50,653 nucleotides of DNA from Mycobacterium parascrofulaceum ATCC BAA-614. GTDB lineage: Bacteria; Actinomycetota; Actinomycetes; Mycobacteriales; Mycobacteriaceae. A program made the translations under genes and the position numbers. The notes beneath the pieces are model-generated. The model was not told the origin of the DNA. It saw nothing but the letters and a program-made list of their open reading frames with translations, and searched no databases. The stretch lies in contig NZ_GG770553.1 in NCBI RefSeq assembly GCF_000164135.1, positions 1,419,454 through 1,470,106 of the forward strand, in the 5' to 3' direction. The first letter of the stretch is position 1; each line of letters opens with the position of its first letter. Positions 49,899-50,653 of this stretch are shown piece by piece.

Positions 49899-50396
49899 CT
49901 ACGCCGCCGGCTCTTCGATGAGCCGTTTGAGATAGCGCAACTCGGTGCGGGTGTGCTCGCGATCCTTTACGACACCGTTGAGCAAGTGCACGAAGGCGAA
50001 GGCGGCGACGCGCCCCACCAGGTGCCGCGGGAACGTGGCCCACACCCGCGCGCTGACGCGGGTGCTCGCCGCGTCGCTCGGTTCGACGCTCCAGGTCACA
50101 CCCTCGCCCACGTCCAGCGAAACGCCGAACCAGCGGTAGCGGGCGTCGGCCTCCCAGGTGACCGCCGTGCCCGGGTCCACGGCGGTGATCGTCCCCTCGG
50201 CCACCCCGGGTATCCCGCCGATCTTCTCGGTGATCCGCAATCGCGCCCCGACCTGCGTCGCCGGCAAGGAGTCGAGGTGTTCGAGGCTTCCGTGCTCGCT
50301 GTTGGAAGCCAGCCACCAGCGGTCGATGTCGCTGAGCACGCTCCACACCCGCGCGTGGGGTGCCGCGATCACGACCGATTCGCTGAACTCGAACAC
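49899..50396 (-). CDS. SRPBCC (START-like) polyketide-cyclase/dehydrase-type protein
   Basis: A 165-residue single-domain protein with the helix-grip fold: FEFSESVVIAAPHARVWSVLSDIDRWWLAS, a run of strands (GARLRITEKIGGIPGVAEGTITAVDPGTAVTWEAD ...), and a C-terminal helix FAFVHLLNGVVKDREHTRTEL. Such proteins bind hydrophobic ligands in a central cavity; no catalytic role can be assigned. Two in-frame GTG codons exist: 50405 has AGGA only one base away, whereas 50396 has it ten bases upstream, so the latter is preferred. It stands alone, converging with merR. Confidence 0.8.
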   Translation of the reverse strand: MFEFSESVVIAAPHARVWSVLSDIDRWWLASNSEHGSLEHLDSLPATQVGARLRITEKIGGIPGVAEGTITAVDPGTAVTWEADARYRWFGVSLDVGEGVTWSVEPSDAASTRVSARVWATFPRHLVGRVAAFAFVHLLNGVVKDREHTRTELRYLKRLIEEPAA

Positions 50397-50569
50397 GTTG
50401 AACACATCCTTTCACTCGTCGTGCGGCATCACCGCCACATTAGTGCATCCATGCGCATATGTGAATACATAGGGCGCGGTTCGCGACGCGTCTGTTTGGG
50501 ATCGGTAGCGAACCCGGCGTGTCTTACTGCCAGCGCCGTAAAGCCGAGTCACGCAGAAGAGAAGCGCCC

Positions 50570-50653
50570 ATGAGAATGACTGCGATCGTGGCGGGCGGCC
50601 TCGCCGCCGCCGCGCTGGCGACGGCGGCTTGCGGGCAGGCCGACGTCGCGCCG
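50570..50653 (+). CDS. lipoprotein, N-terminal 28 codons only (cut by right window edge)
   Basis: From the ATG at 50570 the frame reads MRMTAIVAGGLAAAALATAA followed by CGQADVAP, a signal peptide with a positively charged start, a hydrophobic core and a lipobox (TAAC). AGAAGAGAAG upstream is a weak ribosome site. Nothing can be said about the mature protein. The 173 bases before it hold a stretch richer in A and T (50440-50480) but no recognised element. Confidence 0.6.
   Translation, partial: MRMTAIVAGGLAAAALATAACGQADVAP

Overview
The window is very GC-rich, uses many GTG starts, has tightly overlapping genes and keeps the gene order of the Mycobacterium tuberculosis Rv0542c-Rv0566c region. 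It is therefore a chromosomal segment of a mycobacterium, most likely a slow-growing non-tuberculous species of the M. avium complex type. The species call is inference; Rv numbers and gene order are from memory, not from a search.

Bases 1-24148 are the menaquinone neighbourhood. Leftward genes are menE (cut by the left edge), a DUF3349 protein, a small membrane protein, pitA, a glyoxalase-fold protein, an SDR, and an aldo/keto reductase - deazaflavin-type reductase - menB run. A tetR gene diverges from that run over two palindromic operators. After fadD8 comes the rightward run amidohydrolase - menC - bpoC - menD - DUF3592 protein - mgtA, then menG, a secreted DUF732 protein, menJ, grcC1 and htpX. 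Together these encode most of the route from isochorismate to partly saturated menaquinone: MenD, MenC, MenE, MenB, MenG and MenJ, with GrcC1 a candidate for the prenyl tail. A frameshifted SDR lies inside this block. An orphan HicB-type gene with three phased palindromic operators, a SulP transporter and gpsA close it.

Bases 24220-26686 hold a Baeyer-Villiger monooxygenase, a RES-domain remnant, yajQ and a tRNA-Tyr gene. To the right of the tRNA lies about 19.5 kb (26687-46192) without an equivalent at this position in M. tuberculosis as I recall it, before cyp135B1 restores the order. It carries a histidine-ladder helical protein, an EamA-like transporter, an SDR, a lipid-kinase-like gene, a four-gene cluster (FAAL-ACP-thioester reductase, candidate di-iron enzyme, epoxide-hydrolase-like enzyme, ferredoxin-type reductase), a cation efflux gene, a tandem rubrerythrin-like lipoprotein, two hydrolases, a lipoprotein, a P450, an MFS transporter and a NYN/OST-HTH protein.

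The right end (46193-50653) has cyp135B1 and a MerR divergon. In the divergon a three-cysteine MerR regulator faces a leaderless operon of a CC-motif protein, a SpoIIAA-like protein and an FAD monooxygenase broken by one stop codon. An SRPBCC protein and the start of a lipoprotein gene follow.

The strongest candidates for undescribed biology are the FAAL/TER/di-iron cluster (30801-36987), the orphan HicB with its operator array (20770-21323), the His-ladder protein (26743-27090) and the MerR divergon. No insertion sequence, integrase, CRISPR array or rRNA was seen.
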